A DNA stretch of 64,000 nt from Achatina immaculata (GCA_009760885.1 CM019719.1:38691584-38755583); one strand, 5' to 3'; positions 11,635-25,359 are shown, numbered from the stretch's first letter. Program-made: numbers and translations. The notes: a model not told the origin generated them from the sequence alone.

Positions 11635-14600
11635 ATGGCTAGTAAAGTCGCGAAGCGAGTGTCCCAGTCTGCAATAGATTGGGCCAGATTTGCAGCAGTG
11701 ATCCCAAAAGCTCAGATCGAAACACTGAGAATTATAAAAGCAAAGCACGACAACTTTGTGAACAAGTAAGTTAGTTTACTGTGTTGTGTGACTGTGCCGG
11801 AATCGGCAGGGTAGCAACGTTGTCAAACCAAAATTGTTTGTCAAGTTAGTAAAGACCTGCATCAACATCTAACTGAAATAACAAAGGTAGATGGAGGCGT
11901 ATGGTTCAATTTTACAAGACGATAGAGGGGCTGAAGAAAACGAGCAGAAACGCAAATGACAGAAAGTAAGATGAGAACATAAATGAAGAACATGCAACAT
12001 CCAATATTTCGGCTATTGCATTTCCTTTTTCTCTGTCTACCTTTATTACATAAAACTGTTTTACTGCAGTCGCTATCTCTTTTATAACTATAGTAACAGA
12101 AGACGTATGTGAGTGTATATATATTAATTTGCATAAAGTTGTTGTTAGTGTACTTTTTTCCATGTGGTATTTGTGGGTGTATTTGTAGCAGTGTACTGAA
12201 AATTTTAGTGTAAGAAGCCAAAAAAAAAAATTTAGAAAATGAAGTAAGGTTTCATTTTTATGCACAGCTAATTTATCTCATTATTTACAGAAGGCCGGTG
12301 ACCAAAACACTGTCTGCCATAACAGATAGAATTATTTCCTGATTTTGGCTGCATTTTTCTAAAGTTTCATCAAGTAATTTGTTTAAGGTGATTCTAATAC
12401 ATTTAATCTTTTCACCTGCTACATTCACATCATGAATGTTTTTTTTTATGTCCTCTGAAAATTTAAGACATATCGCAGCTCTTTGTTATTAATTTTCCTA
12501 TTCATGTCACATGTTACTATTTATCATCTTGATGACTAAAACTTTTTCTGTGAATATTTACATAAAATTAAATTTTTTTTCTAAAATGGTAATGTTTTTG
12601 TATGTGAAATGTTCCAAAACATGGAGTAACATACAATATGACATCACAGTCTTTGAATATTTATCATGTTTTCTGTTGTCTTTTATTTTCTTGCACCCAC
12701 AACACACTTTCTCATGGGCCCTTTTCCTTTGATGTTGATGATTGTATTGATGGGAAATGTTTCTGAAAAGTCCTGGCTGAGAAATGAACATTCTCAAAAG
12801 TAATAAAAAGTTGTCCCATGACATAATTCCACTAAACACAGGTGATTGAAGCAAAAGAATTTTTCAATAAGTGTTAATTTATTTCTCTGCGAGTTTCCAT
12901 AACGATATCTATTTTTCCTATCTGGAGTTTCCTCTAGATAGGTCCCAGGATAAGGGACCTATTCAGTTCAAATGTAATATCCACCCTCATTTATGCATGC
13001 GAAAGCTGGATAACAACTAAGGAAATAAGAGAAGAGATTAGACTCTTTTGAAAACAAATGCCTAAGGAAAATACTTGGCATCAAGTGGAACGAATTCAGG
13101 AACAATGCAGAGATAAGACAGATGACTGAACAACAACCAGTCTCATGGGTGATTAGGAAAAGGAGAAGGGCATATGTTGGTCACTTGATGAGAAGAAATG
13201 ATCAGAGAATCCCAAAACAAGCTATCAAGTGGAACACAACAGGCCAAAGAAAAAGAGGCAGACTGCATGAAACTCTTAAGAGGACATTGTTAGAGAGGCC
13301 AAATTAGCAGGCATAAAATCCCTTGATGAGGTTGAAAGACTCGCCGAAGACAGGAAAAATGGACGAACTACTTTGCGAGCCCTGTGTGACATTTAATGGC
13401 ACGGGAAAGATATAAGATAAGTTCATTTATATTTAACTTTTTCGTTCTTGCCAATCATGCAGTTGATGTTCATGACTGGGCATATGCACTCTGGCAGCCA
13501 TGTTCTCTGTCATAGGTACATATTTCAGTTTCATCTTCACTAACGACCTCTGTAAGAAATCATAAACATCTTTATACGGATCATTTTCAGGCCTTGGTAT
13601 AAGAAACATTGTATAATATACTAAAGGCAACATAACCGCAGAATACCGGTGTAGCTAATAATTGAAGATGGAACAACGGAACATAGTGAGCAGATGTACA
13701 GTACTGCTAACCCCTCCTGTCTCATGAGTCAAAAATAACATTAGAAGCGTTCTGCATGCTGAAACTAGGGCACATATAACTAAAAATAGCTACTGTAATT
13801 TTCCCCTTTGTTCAGTGATTATAGCAGCAACTAATAAAAAATGCAGTTTGAATTCACACGTCGTTAACATGAGGGCAGTAGAAGTCTTAGGATTGCGTTA
13901 AGGCACATCTTTAGCAGTGATGTGGTAGAGCATTAAAACATGTCCATAGCTGCAAGACATCGTTGACGATCTGGAAATGGATGCAACAGCAGCAGGCCAT
14001 CTTGCTCACAACCGAGAGGCCTACAGGAGTGCTGTTTGGGAGGCAAAGTTCCGCGAGGGACATGCAAATGAATGAATGAAGCTGTGAAAGGGTTAATAAC
14101 ATAATATTCTAAGCCTGACGGTCTGTAGCTGCCACGGCACCACAGAGTAAGAGTAGGGAGAAGTTTGGTATGTATGTGCCTATAAATTGTTACACTTTAT
14201 TTTGTGTAAACTTAAGCTTACAGAAGGGTAGCAGCTGTTGTGAGCATAAGTCAGAAACATGTCATGATGTTTTTGGTAGAAATAATCACTCTGCTGGAAT
14301 GTTTCTTGGTCAAGTAGAAAAAATCCAAGAGTGTTGATTTTGTTCTCTGGAGATAGTAAAATTTATTTGGGAAGAAATGATTCTTTCAACTCCACTTTGT
14401 GTCTTGGCAGTGAGTTATTATTGTGTCATGTTTATTGAAACGCTGTCAGATAATCTGAGGAAAAAACAGTAGAATTTATATCCAGGATGCCAAGATTGAC
14501 AAGTCCTCAAACAACTTTGACATATTAAGCAGCATTGCCTCATAGGAGCCAGAAGACTTGATCAAGATTAAGACCTGACCACACCATACTTTAATGGTTG

Positions 14601-17600
14601 TGGAGTGGGGAGTCCACACTGGGGAAATGATGAGTGGGAGGAACTTGAGTGTATCAGTGTAGCCCTGTCCTGTATCAACCAAACCATCAGAGAACAGCTG
14701 TGACTATAATCATGTGTGTATATTACTAGCAGTTGTATTAGTGAACTCATGTGCACAAGTTTTCTGTGAATTTTTTATTTTCCCTTCCATTTCAAACCAT
14801 GTCTAATTTATGCACTGATAGAAACTTTAATTTGTTAATCCAGGGTACATCAGCTACCTGAGAACTTGCCTAAAATTGATTTTGATGGTTACAAGACAAG
14901 GCTACCAGATCCTACAATGGCTGACCGCTTTAAGAAAGCTGTGAGTAAAACAGTGCACGAAGGTCATAGGAGGGAAATAAGAAAAAAAAATGCGTAACGT
15001 ATTTTGTTTCTTTCCATAACCCAAGTGAACGTATGCGTTTCCTCGTCGTTTTTGTTTCTTTGTTATACAATATATGATTGTTGTAAAAAAAAAAATGTGT
15101 TTATGTGAGATTTAAATGATGTGTTCTGATCATCTCATATATGGTCCAGCAATTTAGTTGTTTTTTTTTTTCATAATTATTAACAGTATGAGGCTCTGAG
15201 CATACCATACCCAAGTGATAAGGGGGACTTACTGCATAGGGCTGAGGCAGAGAACCAGGAACAGGTTTGTAACCGAATCTGATATTGCTTTATTTTGTGT
15301 GGTTTCAGTTTTTTGAAAGTGTGTTTGTGTGTGTGTTGGGGGGGGGGAACAACACACATACACTGGTGCGCTTAAAACATAAAAATATACTAGAGTGACC
15401 TTATAATAATAAGTAGTTTCATTTTAAATGAGTACTGTATGCTCTGAAAAAATGTTTATGAATTTATAGAAAGAAGTCCTTCTATTTCAGTTGTCAGAAA
15501 AGTGACTTGTAAAATGGGACATCAGAAATCAGGACTATATATATACGGTGCATTCAGAAAATAACTGCGCACTAACCCAGTATTGATTCCGGTATCATAG
15601 TGATATCTTAATGACTATGGTATCTAGCTACATCTACTTGTGTATATTAGTGTGTTCTACCTGTGTACGTTAGTGTGTTAAGCCTGAAGTTGTGTAGCAT
15701 TCACGAGAAAGCAGTACGTACGTTGATTTAGTGTGGGAGCAGTTTTTGAAAAATTCCCAGGAACGCCTGTACCTCATCGCAATGCAGTCTATAAACTTAT
15801 TGAGAAATTTCATGAGAAAGGTTCAGTGTCAGATGCACACCGTAGTGGGAGACCATCTAACAAGGAGAAGTTACTGAACATTTCTGACTCCATGCTTCAG
15901 AGTCCATCAAAGGCTTTACATAAGTTGGCACAACAGGAAGGCATCAGACTTGCAACAGCACATAGAGCGATCAGAGAAAATTTGAAACTCTTCCCATATA
16001 AAGCGGTCCAATAACTGCTGCCAGCGGATCATGAAAAATGAGTCCGTTACTGTGAATGGTTTACAAATTTCATTCAAAACTAAAACTGCTGATATTCTTG
16101 GTGTCACCTTTTTTTGACAGATAAGGCCTGGTTTCACCTTTTGGGCTATGTTAATGCACACAATACACGATATGAAGTTTATTGAAATCGCCCACACAAA
16201 AGAAACATTTCACCAGCAGAACTAAGAAAAGTGTTGAACTAAGAAAAGTGTTTGTGAATAAAATTAAACATGTTCAAGCTTGCATAGATGCACAAGGACA
16301 TCACTTTCAACATTTGTTGTAAGGTATGTGTTTGATTAGGTTATAATACGTCACATTTTTTAATCAGCATGCTTAATCGGCGACTCCAGGCGCAGCAGGT
16401 AGATGTGGCTAGATACCGCAGACATTAAGATATCACTATGATACTGGAAAAAAATACTGGGTTAGTGCAGTTACTTATGGAACACCTTGTGTATATATGT
16501 GTGTGTGTGTGTGCACACAGCTCCTCAGCAGGGATGTCCAGGACCAAGCGAAGAAACTGTGAATCATGTTAGAGAAGCTTACCAGCAAAGCCCCCGCCTT
16601 CATCCTAGAATTTTGCATACTACTTCTTGATACTGTTGAAAACAGGTGCTGCCTTCTGGAATCATCCTCAAAATCGTCGCTGCACAGTCACAACGGATGA
16701 GGTTCTTGAGTATCCCAAAACACAAAGTGACTGCTCATATTTACTGAACGCCATATTTGCTACTGCTGTCTCCCAGTGGCAAACCATGAGAGCTCTGCAT
16801 ATGGGCTTTATCTTTTAAAAAAAAAACAAACTTAAGAGTTTCTCTCTCTCTTGGCATAAGAATAATCATGATCCGTTGCGTAGTTTATTTGTTGCGAATT
16901 TTTAAAATGTTTCACTGACATATGTATGTATGTGTGTGTATATATATATATATAAACTGGTACTAGAAAAATCTGGGAAAGTAAATGCAGCTAGGCATGA
17001 TACTGACCACATCACACTTTCATGTATCTGTAACTATGTGCATTTGTGTTATATGTAGCTTTGGAGAGAGACACATCATTATCCTTGAAAACCAAAAACC
17101 TGCATGGAATGTTCTTCGGAAAACATTTACAAATATGTGAAAACTAATAAGATCCATAAGAAAAAAAAAAGCAATCACATTTCTCAGAGAAGGGAAACAG
17201 ATTTTACTGAAAATATCAGAGATCATTTTGGGATGGAGAAATAATGGAAGTCCTTGCCTTTTTTGGCACAGTTCCACAAGATGATGTAATTGTTGTGAGT
17301 GAAGATTAAAGCTTAATTTCATCATGTTTTGTTTATTCTTTCAGGAAAAGCAAATTAAAGAATATGTGGCTTCAGTTCAAAAGGAAACTCAGGAGAGTAA
17401 AACTTTTGTAAGTCAGTATTTAACATTCTTTGAATGAACTATAAGTGGATTTGTGATTCAGTATTGACATGCATTAGCTTCTTACAGTGATTTTCATATG
17501 GTGTTACAGAGTTGAAAAGAAGAAGATGATGCTGCGTTCCTCAATATCTGCGGAGAATGGGTTCCAGGCCAGCATCTCCCTCCCATGTCAGACAGGCCTG

Positions 17601-19822
17601 AATGCCCAGTTCTTCACTGTTTGCAAAGTTGGATCTGTCTGTCTATCTATCTATCAGTGTCTGTCATCTGTCTGTCTAAATCTTTTACATTACTTTAGGC
17701 TCATATTAGTGAATGATATGATTTTATACTTAATTTTCCTGCCGCATGGTAATTTGGTAGATATCTGTTAGTGTGCAAGACTTCGAGAGTAACTTTATTG
17801 CGCGTGTGTAGTTATTTCCTGTTTCGAGTGTGTGGGTAAGAGTGAAATGTAAGTTTTGTCATTTTAACTTTATTATTTTGGTTTTGTTATTTCAATCTTA
17901 ATCATGCTTGTTATATGCGTAATGTTTATATACCACCCAGTGTTCCATCTAAACTGCACTGCAGCATGGCATTGCATACAAAAATATCATGCAGCTCATG
18001 AAATTTTACTTGCTGCACAAAATTAATAAAAGTGATACTTTTATTTTTCAGTTTCATGATGATGCTTTGTGCTTTAGTAGCACTGAAAATGATAGTGCTG
18101 TATGTGTTTGTTTTCCCGATTTCTTTTGACTTTTGTTGTTTGTTTTTTTTTTTTTTGCTGTGATAACTTTATATTATACTTTGTAATTTGACTTCATGAC
18201 ACAAATGTGTGCACAAAATGTTTCCTGAAAATATATTTGCACACTGGCTGAAAATTCTACGCATGAACTGCAAAACCTTAGGTGGAACTTTAGTACTACC
18301 CAATGTATAATGTCTAAAGTAGAGAGAAAGATGTATGGTATGGTGCAGAATCTTAGCTAGTCCTTCTTCACCCTTTAGCAAATAAAGTTCAGTCAGTTCC
18401 TCCCCTCCACTGCCCACATCACATACACATCTCTGTTGAAAGTATGGGTAATACCAAACTCTGTATGTACAATTTTTTAACATACATATGTACATACATA
18501 CAGGTGATATGGTTCAATCTCTCTCTCAGAAAATGTTCTTTACTCACCATCTTTCCTGTTTGTCTTCATTTTTCTTCTTCTTATGATGAAAATTGATGAA
18601 GATGATGATGTTTGATCTCCCTGGAATTGCTATAGCGAGATGTTCTTAACAGTTAATGTTGTGATTATTTTGGAATGCAGCAAAAAAAAAAAAAAAGCAT
18701 TGGCAGACTTTACCATTGTGAGAACCACAGCAGACCCAGCCATGATACCACCATTATGAGGACCACATCAAACTCAGCCATGATACCACCATTATGAAGA
18801 TCACAGCAGACCCAGCCATGATCTCACCATTATGAGGACCACAGCAGACCCAGCCATGATACCACCATTATGAGGACCACAGCAGACCCAGCCATGATAC
18901 CACCATTATGAGGACCACAGCAGACCCAGCCATGATACCACCATTATGAGGACCACAGCAGACCCAGCCATGATACCATGAGCGCCAGCAGAAATGGAAT
19001 AGGGTCTTGACCAGCCTTGATAATTGTGCCCTCATTTGGCCATATTAACCATTGTCCCTAGTTAAAAGGTGATGAGGGAAAACCAACATTCTTTTCAGCA
19101 TGTAGTTAACTGGACATGTTTAGTAAATGTGACTTGGAAGTTTTACTTAGCTCTTGTGGTTTTAGACAGTTTTGAAAGTAATGTTGCAGGCTAAATAAAT
19201 GTCCGTGATAGATGGGCCAAATTGAGTCCACGTATTGCATGCTTGAGACCCCATGATGCCGGCAATTTAACAGAAACAAAGATATTGTTAGTGAAGAAAA
19301 GGTTTCTAGTTTTTTTTTGGTTTTTTTTTTGTATTATGGACATAGTAAGTGCATTTGTAGTGGTTTCTTGTGTTTCATTTTATGAGGTGCCACGGTGGTG
19401 TAGCGCGTTAATGCACTTACTTGCCGAAGGTCCCCAGTTTGATTTCACATTAGGGCAGAATTTTTTCAGACCAGGGTTCACCCAGCCTTGAAAAATGGGT
19501 ACCTGGGGCTTCCCTGTGGAAACAAAGGCAGTTAGGACAGGTGCTGGCATCCCTGCCTCAAATGCTTTAGTGGCCTAGAAATGTGAAAGCACTAACATTT
19601 TACTCCCATGCAGCATGCAAATGCTATGAAACTTACATTTTTATTGTTTTTGTTTTGTAGCTAGCCAAGATAGACTCGCTGCCGAAGCTGCATGAAATGA
19701 CGGGCGAGGTTTATCAGTACTACTTCCCCGAAACTGCCCAGGACCCAGACCGACCCACCATCTGGCCCCACATTGAAGAGGAACAGCCATACACCAGGAA
19801 GGAAGGAGAACACCATCACTAG
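11635..19822 (+). CDS. ATP5PD: Mitochondrial ATP synthase subunit d, 5 exons, complete
   Basis: Exons are 11635-11765, 14844-14940, 15187-15264, 17345-17407 and 19661-19822. All introns are GT-AG, phases agree, and the total is 531 bases (176 aa plus TAG). The start is agccATGG. Diagnostic stretches are IDWARFAAVIPKAQ near the N terminus, LPENLPKIDFDGYKTRLPDP in exon 2, YEALSIPYPSD in exon 3 and EVYQYYFPETAQDPDRPTIW near the C terminus. Animal orthologues are about 160-178 aa, so the length is normal. Family knowledge: subunit d is part of the peripheral stalk (with b, F6 and OSCP) that holds F1 against rotation on the matrix side of the inner mitochondrial membrane. It is made in the cytosol and imported; no classical long cleavable presequence is evident. 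The gene shares its upstream region with the divergent KCTD5 gene. Its introns hold a LINE, an IS630-like transposon and a minisatellite. Confidence 0.95.
12950..13410 (+). mobile_element. LINE C-terminal fragment (3' end ggcacggga)
   Basis: The plus frame reads SFENKCLRKILGIKWNEFRN then RRRAYVGHLMRRNDQRIPKQ and QRKRGRLHETLKRTLLE, the standard post-RT region. It ends at atggcacgggaaagat. Copies of the same 3' family are at 51300-51715 (minus) and, with a different internal region, at 44240-44520 (minus). Confidence 0.75.
13965..14086 (+). mobile_element. LINE 3' end fragment, (GAAT)n tail
   Basis: The plus frame reads DIVDDLEMDATAAGHLAHNR, then EAYRSAVWEAKFREGHANE, ending in gaatgaatgaa. The same family has minus-strand copies at 28408-28665, 31524-31800 and 32749-33030. 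Confidence 0.85.
15547..16487 (+). mobile_element. IS630/Tc1-mariner-like DNA transposon, internally deleted
   Basis: Imperfect terminal inverted repeats of ~90-100 bases flank the element; both ends carry ataactgcgcactaaccc-like sequence, then tagtgatatcttaatg and ctacatctac. Inside, 15733-16014 (plus) encodes a helix-turn-helix transposase N terminus (YKLIEKFHEKGSVSDAHRSG). After a frame break comes a FHLLGYVNAHNTRYE block typical of insect and mollusc IS630-like transposases. The stretch that should hold the last catalytic acidic residue is missing or scrambled. It lies in ATP5PD intron 3. Confidence 0.8.
16530..16625 (+). mobile_element. Transposase helix-turn-helix relic
   Basis: A short plus-strand stretch reads PSEETVNHVREAYQQSPRLH, resembling the EETVERVREAFQRSPRKS region of a transposase DNA-binding domain. 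It lies directly after the IS630-like element but appears to be from a different family. It breaks down within 100 bases. Confidence 0.45.
18720..18985. repeat. ~38-base minisatellite, about 7 units, in ATP5PD intron 4
   Basis: The unit contains accacagcagacccagccat followed by gataccaccattatgagg. The units are contiguous with few substitutions. Confidence 0.93.
19385..19600 (+). mobile_element. tRNA-derived SINE in ATP5PD intron 4
   Basis: Plus strand: ggtggtgtagcgcgttaatg, ccgaaggtccccagtttgat, then cacccagccttgaaaaatgg and gtacctggggc. The B box is degraded. Confidence 0.65.
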
Positions 19823-20526
19823 ATAGCACACTTGCAGTTTTGAAAGACATCCTTACTTTGTTTATTCTGATAGATGTGTGTATAGTCCCTGTGGAATTGG
19901 TGATGTGTTATTTTGTGGCACTAAAATATTGCTGTTTTATCATCGTAGGTACTTCTGTAGACAAATTTCCTTTCAGGCTGGTACATATTGTACATTTAAA
20001 GTAGAAACATACTCAGAATGCTGTCATTTACATGGCTTGTCCAGACTTTTGACGAAAGGGTTTTGTCTTCGTTATTACAGCGTTGGACTATTCCAAAGAG
20101 CTTTTCGGAACAATGCATATAAATGTGCATTGTAAAAGAAATTAGTTTGTTTAAAAATACTTCTATTAGTAAATCTTCAGTTGCTGAATTTGATGCAAAC
20201 TGACAAGCACTGACTTGTGAGGTCATATATTGTGGTCTGATAATTAGCTTATGAGGAGATGTGAGGATGTACTAGACTTCTGTTGTCTTGTGTTTGCAGA
20301 TAAGAACTGGTAGACAAAGACTGAATTTTTGTTTGTAGGTCAGTGATCAGCAGCCTGTAGCAAAATGGAAGACTGGTTGGTGTAGCAACCTGTGATTTAA
20401 GTGTTTTACTGGCAAGGATGGCTGTTAGTGACTTGTGATGCAAAAAAAAAAAAATTGCTGTCTCGTGACATAACAAGTAGGATATATGTGTTTTAGATTG
20501 TGTAATCTTTGTTTCTTAATCAAGAC

Positions 20527-20532
20527 AATAAA
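20527..20532 (+). terminator. Candidate poly(A) signal AATAAA of ATP5PD
   Basis: An AATAAA hexamer lies about 705 bases after the ATP5PD stop codon on the same strand, the clearest canonical signal noticed in this 3' flank. Use of this site is inferred from position only. Confidence 0.45.
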
Positions 20533-22716
20533 TTTCAGTTTTAAGACTTGCTGTTTCATTTTCTTTGTCATGAAATATAGTGCCAGCCATTGTTTATCAT
20601 ATACTGAATGAGATGGAAACGCTGTCACCTGCAGGACACCACAAATAAAAAAATCAGACACAAGAAGATTTACTGGCATAACACATTGGCTTTAATCTCC
20701 CACAATGTGTCATAACACCCTCCACTCCACAGGATGAAACCAAAAAAAATTTAAATCTGATGATTCTCTTTCTGAAAAGATTTGTCTAGACCTGAATAAT
20801 TTTAGGTACCGCCAAGAATAAGTGATCAACTCAAGCTACTAACAATGTGAACTTTTACTACGAGAATGGTATGTCCTATAGTGCAAATTACACATGATGG
20901 TGAGGCACACAACCGTCAGGGCAGAGCAAGTATAAACAGATGCTGCAAAAAAAAATACCTGTCATACACAGACAATCTGGAAAATTCTAGAAAAGACAGT
21001 CCAACAGTTAGGGTTGAACATAAAGCCTCTGGCTTTGAACTAAAAAAAGGCTATATACAATATATAAGCTATATACAGTGAAGATTTAGCTCTTGGGTTT
21101 TGTCTTTTGTGACTATTATATGTTTACCTTCTGAAGTCTCCACACGGACCCTCCCAGAACCACAAAAAAGTGGCCTCTTAGTTTATGCACCTGTTATACA
21201 TACATAAATAAGTGGATCAAAAGCAAAGCGAAAATTTACCACAACTGTATGACAAACCAAAATGCACACGGTACAACAGTTTAGAAGAAAGTAGCCCAGC
21301 ATCAGTGAACTAGCTTTTCATGACAAGCAAGGTGTTCTAACCTCACCTCAGTTAAGTTCCACTCAGTCAAGCTATAAAAATAGGTACCTGACATATATAT
21401 TAGGGGACTGCAAGGTAAGGTCCACCATGTGAGTCATCAAGTTGTATGTGGGACAGCAAAATGGCCAAGAACCTCTAAGTGATAAAGCAAATTTTCAGGG
21501 TCCCATTGTAAAGTTTTCCATACAAAGAGTGTGTGATTATTCTGACTTGTGGTATGTTATTCGTAATCAATCCTTCCTACACCATAATGTACATAAAACA
21601 CCCATGACTTATTAACATTATCAAAGATACAAGTGAAATGAATTGGATATGTATAGGATTTAATTGTCTGTAAATTGGAACTCTCACAGAATAAATTAAC
21701 AGGCATTCAAGTACAAAATTCTCTGACATTAAAAAAAAAAAAAGAATCTTTTATGTTTTCATTTAAACTGCTTGCTCTTCTTCCATGTTTTTTTCTTTCT
21801 CATTTCCATCCACACAAATCCTTGTGTTTAGAAACATTACTGGAATGACTGGTAGGAAAAAATGTGAGGCCTGATATTCACATCTAGGGCAAATTTGCCA
21901 AAAGTTAACATCTTCAGGTATATTTAGGTAGAACTGTTCAGATTTTTTGTTACATTGAAACGTCTGTATTTTTCTGCCAGGTAAGCATGGAACCATCATA
22001 GCTGCTGTCTTAGATAAATCTGTCCAGACAGGTCTGAAAATGCAATATACATTCTAAAGTTCAGATTTTAAAAATATTTTCTCCGGTCTGCCCATGGATA
22101 TTCATTTGCATATATTTTGAACTCGTATAGATGACACAGTTGTCTCCAGTGACCAATTCTGTGATTTAAAAAAAAAAAAAAACCAAGTGATTTGATAAGT
22201 GGTCATTTGAATCAGGTATAGCTGTCATTTTGCACCAATACCAAAACGTAAAGTTGCTGACATTTTGCCTTCTCTGTTAACCATTAATAGATGAACCCTG
22301 GCTAGATGACAATTCCCTTAATCTCTTAGGCAACAGAAATGTAAAGATGTATAATTATGATAAAAATTGGAACACATAACATTTAGGGCTCTGCTCCTAT
22401 TGTTTTAGTATGAATCTGTACCACTGCCTATCTACTCTTGATTACAATTCTAACAAAGACACAATAAAACCTGACAAACAAAAGTGCTTTACTGTAAAAC
22501 AAAATCAAAGATGGCTGACCATTCATCCAAAAATACAACACAGCATGTCTGAAACAACAGATCTGCAAACAATGCATTTATTTTCAAGACACAACACGTT
22601 ATGATTTAGTATGTGTGTTGAGTATGAATGCTGGCTATGAGGACATGGAACTCTTTACGCTGTTACAGTTTTAAAGCACAGCACGTGGAAGCAAGATACC
22701 AGTTTTATTTGAGGAT
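20533..22716. other. Gene-free interval downstream of ATP5PD
   Basis: No conserved coding sequence is visible. Short open frames here (for example 21763-21999 minus and 22410-22604 plus) match no family I know and have no splice context. The sequence is AT-rich with several A-tracts. Confidence 0.5.
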
Positions 22717-23424
22717 ACTTGCTGGTGGGGGGATTCTTCAGCTATCATGCATGGGGTGAAACTCCTCCCAGCCAATTAAAAAAAATGTGATTAGGGTTGC
22801 AGTGCGGCGCTGCAGTGAAAAAAAGGTGATGGAAAGGATTAAGTGAAGTTTAATCAGTATGGCCAGTAATCTCGTGGTGAGGGCTACTCATACCATGGCA
22901 CCTTTATAGAGGCCGGCCACGTCCTATATACACCCATACTAGGGCAATATGCCTAAACCGGCTTAACCCAGGGGTGAAACTTACTAATGGCAAGGATTCA
23001 TCCTCCTCGACAAAAGCTCCGTCCTGGTCACAACCAGGAAGGGCAGTGGCCACAACCACAAAATGCTGAAGTCGCAGACACTGGACCAGTGCAGTCCAGA
23101 TAAGACAATCACCTATTACTCGACAGGGATATATTCATATCCAAATCACGTTGAGGTTGTCCGGTGGGCGACCACCTCTTACCCGGTGGGGATATATTCA
23201 TATCCAAACGATGTTGAGGTCTTCCAGTGAGAAATTCTAGACTAAACTGGTGCCACAAAAACCACAGTGTCACGCAATGCCACCTCTGTAACCCACCAAG
23301 AATATAGGCCCAAGCCCCACGATGCGAGCCTCCATCCTAAATGATACTATTGTGAGAACCACAGTAGTAAATTCAGTAGGATCACGGGGCGATCTTGATG
23401 GCAGAAGCAAACGAAGAAGAAGAA
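22717..23424 (+). mobile_element. Composite non-coding retroposon, shortened copy
   Basis: This ~700-base copy shares gcctaaaccggcttaaccca, a caaaagctccgtcctggtca block and the 3' end gaagcaaacgaagaagaagaag with the longer copies at 46769-47965 and 62644-63698. ttgaggata occurs at both edges (about 22708 and 23425), a plausible target duplication. It has no open frame of note. Confidence 0.75.
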
Positions 23425-23844
23425 GACTTGAGGATAATAGTTTCAAACATTTGAAAACCTTAAAAACGGTCATCAGGACCTTAACATGTTAAACAAAATT
23501 TGTTTTTGATGGTACAGATATCACATAAAGAGAAGCGCAATTTTACACTGACATGCATATATTAAGTTCAGAAACAAATCATTTACCTATTTCACATAAT
23601 TGTAGTACACTTGTAAAATCACTTATCTACTTCAATTATTTGTAGAACACATGTAAAATCACTTATCTACTTCACTTATTTGTAGAACACGCGTAAAATC
23701 ACTTATCTACTTCACATTGCTAATGTATGATAATCATGGGTCAATGATTTTACTCACCAATGAAAAATGTATCTTCACCTGTCTTTCATTTCACATGGTT
23801 TCTTTGTTTGCAATTGGTGTTATTGTTGAAAACATCATTTTCTC

Positions 23845-24350
23845 CCCCATGTTCTCATGTAATACCAATTTTCTCCCCCATGTTCTCATGTAATACCAAC
23901 TTTCTCCATGCTCTCATGTAATACCAAATTTCTCCCCCATGTTCTCATGTAATACCAATTTTCTCCCCCATGTTCTCATGTAATACCAACTTTCTCCATG
24001 CTCTCATGTAATACCAAATTTCTCCCTCATGTTCTAATGTAATACCAACTTTCTCCATGTTCCCATGTAATACCAACTTTCTCCCCCATGTTCTCATGTA
24101 ATACCAACTTTCTCCCCCATGTTCTCATGTAATACCAATTTTCTCCCCCATGTTCTCATGTAATACCAACTTTCTCCCCCATGTTCTCATGTAATACCAA
24201 CTTTCTCCCCCATATTCTCATGTAATACCAACTTTCTCCCCCATGTTCTCATGTAATACCAACTTTCTCCCCCATGTTCTCATGCAATACCAACTTTCTC
24301 CCCCATGTTCTCATGTAATACCAACTTTCTCCCCCATGCTCTCATGTAAT
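23845..24350. repeat. ~31-base minisatellite, about 17 units
   Basis: The unit is ttctcccccatgttctcatg followed by taataccaact. Some units lack the ccccc run, and a two-unit higher-order block occurs early. It lies between ATP5PD and the TMF1 3' end. The units are contiguous, with no unique spacers. Confidence 0.95.
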
Positions 24351-25111
24351 ATAAACTACCATGCACATACATACACAATGATTGTGATAATTAACCAAGC
24401 TCTACCATTTTATTAACAACAATCATCATCACATTTTGTTCATGCAGCTGCAAAATAGATGTACAAACAAGCACACACACACACAAACACACACACACAC
24501 AAACACATATATATATATATGATATGACAGCACAGGCAAATATCACAGTCCGAGACCGGTGAGAGTTTGATCAACCAGTGTTCACTCTGTAACAAGAACA
24601 CTCACTCAGCGACACATATGCTTCAAATAATCACAGTCTTAGCTGCAACAAAACCACGTATAAAATACATTTTTTTTCCATTTAATATGAACAAGAAAAG
24701 TCAAAATTTTTAAAAATGTTCATCACTTCTGCACAGATTCTAACTGGGACCATTGGTTCTTTTTGCAACAGAAGTGTAATTCATCAAGGAACATTCCACT
24801 GAACACCAACAAGCAGAGTTTAAAAAAAAAAAAAAAAATATAGGCTCAAAATATTCAATCCAGTCTTGGATCACAATTATAAATAACAACAAGAATATTC
24901 TGCTGTCATATAAATGACAACTGGAGGATTCTAAGCATTTGGTTGGAAGATAAAAATATCACATCACAAAATAATATAACCAAGCAGCTTCTACTAAGCA
25001 AACTTAGTACATTTATCAAACATGTCCCACAATGCTGGGAAGAAATCTCCAAAACATAATACTTAAGTCTGTATGAACTTCTGTCATAAATTGAATACCA
25101 AAGTACTATAC

Positions 25112-25359
25112 AGGGTGTTCCATAAATAACTGTGCACCAACCCAGTATCAATTCCGGTACCGTAGTGATATCTTAATGTCTGTCGTATCTAGCCACATCT
25201 ACCTGCCGTGGCTGGAGTCGCCGATTAAGCTACACAACACCAGGCTTCAACACACTAACGTACACAGGTAGATGTGGCTAGATACCACAGTCATTAAGAT
25301 ATCACTATGATACCGGAATCGATGCTGGGTTAGTGCACAGTTATTTTCCGAAAGCACTG
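25112..25359. mobile_element. MITE sharing ends with the 15.5 kb transposon (second copy 26956-27203)
   Basis: This ~248-base palindromic element has long inverted arms (gggtgttccataaataactg, then accaacccagtatc and tagtgatatcttaatg) around a short core. The arms closely match the terminal repeats of the element at 15547-16487, so it looks like an internal-deletion derivative. The second copy arises from tandem duplication A. Confidence 0.85.

Noticed and set aside
23845..24350. CRISPR-like regular repeats
   Set aside because: Units are contiguous with no unique spacers, there are no cas genes, and the genome is clearly eukaryotic; it is a minisatellite.
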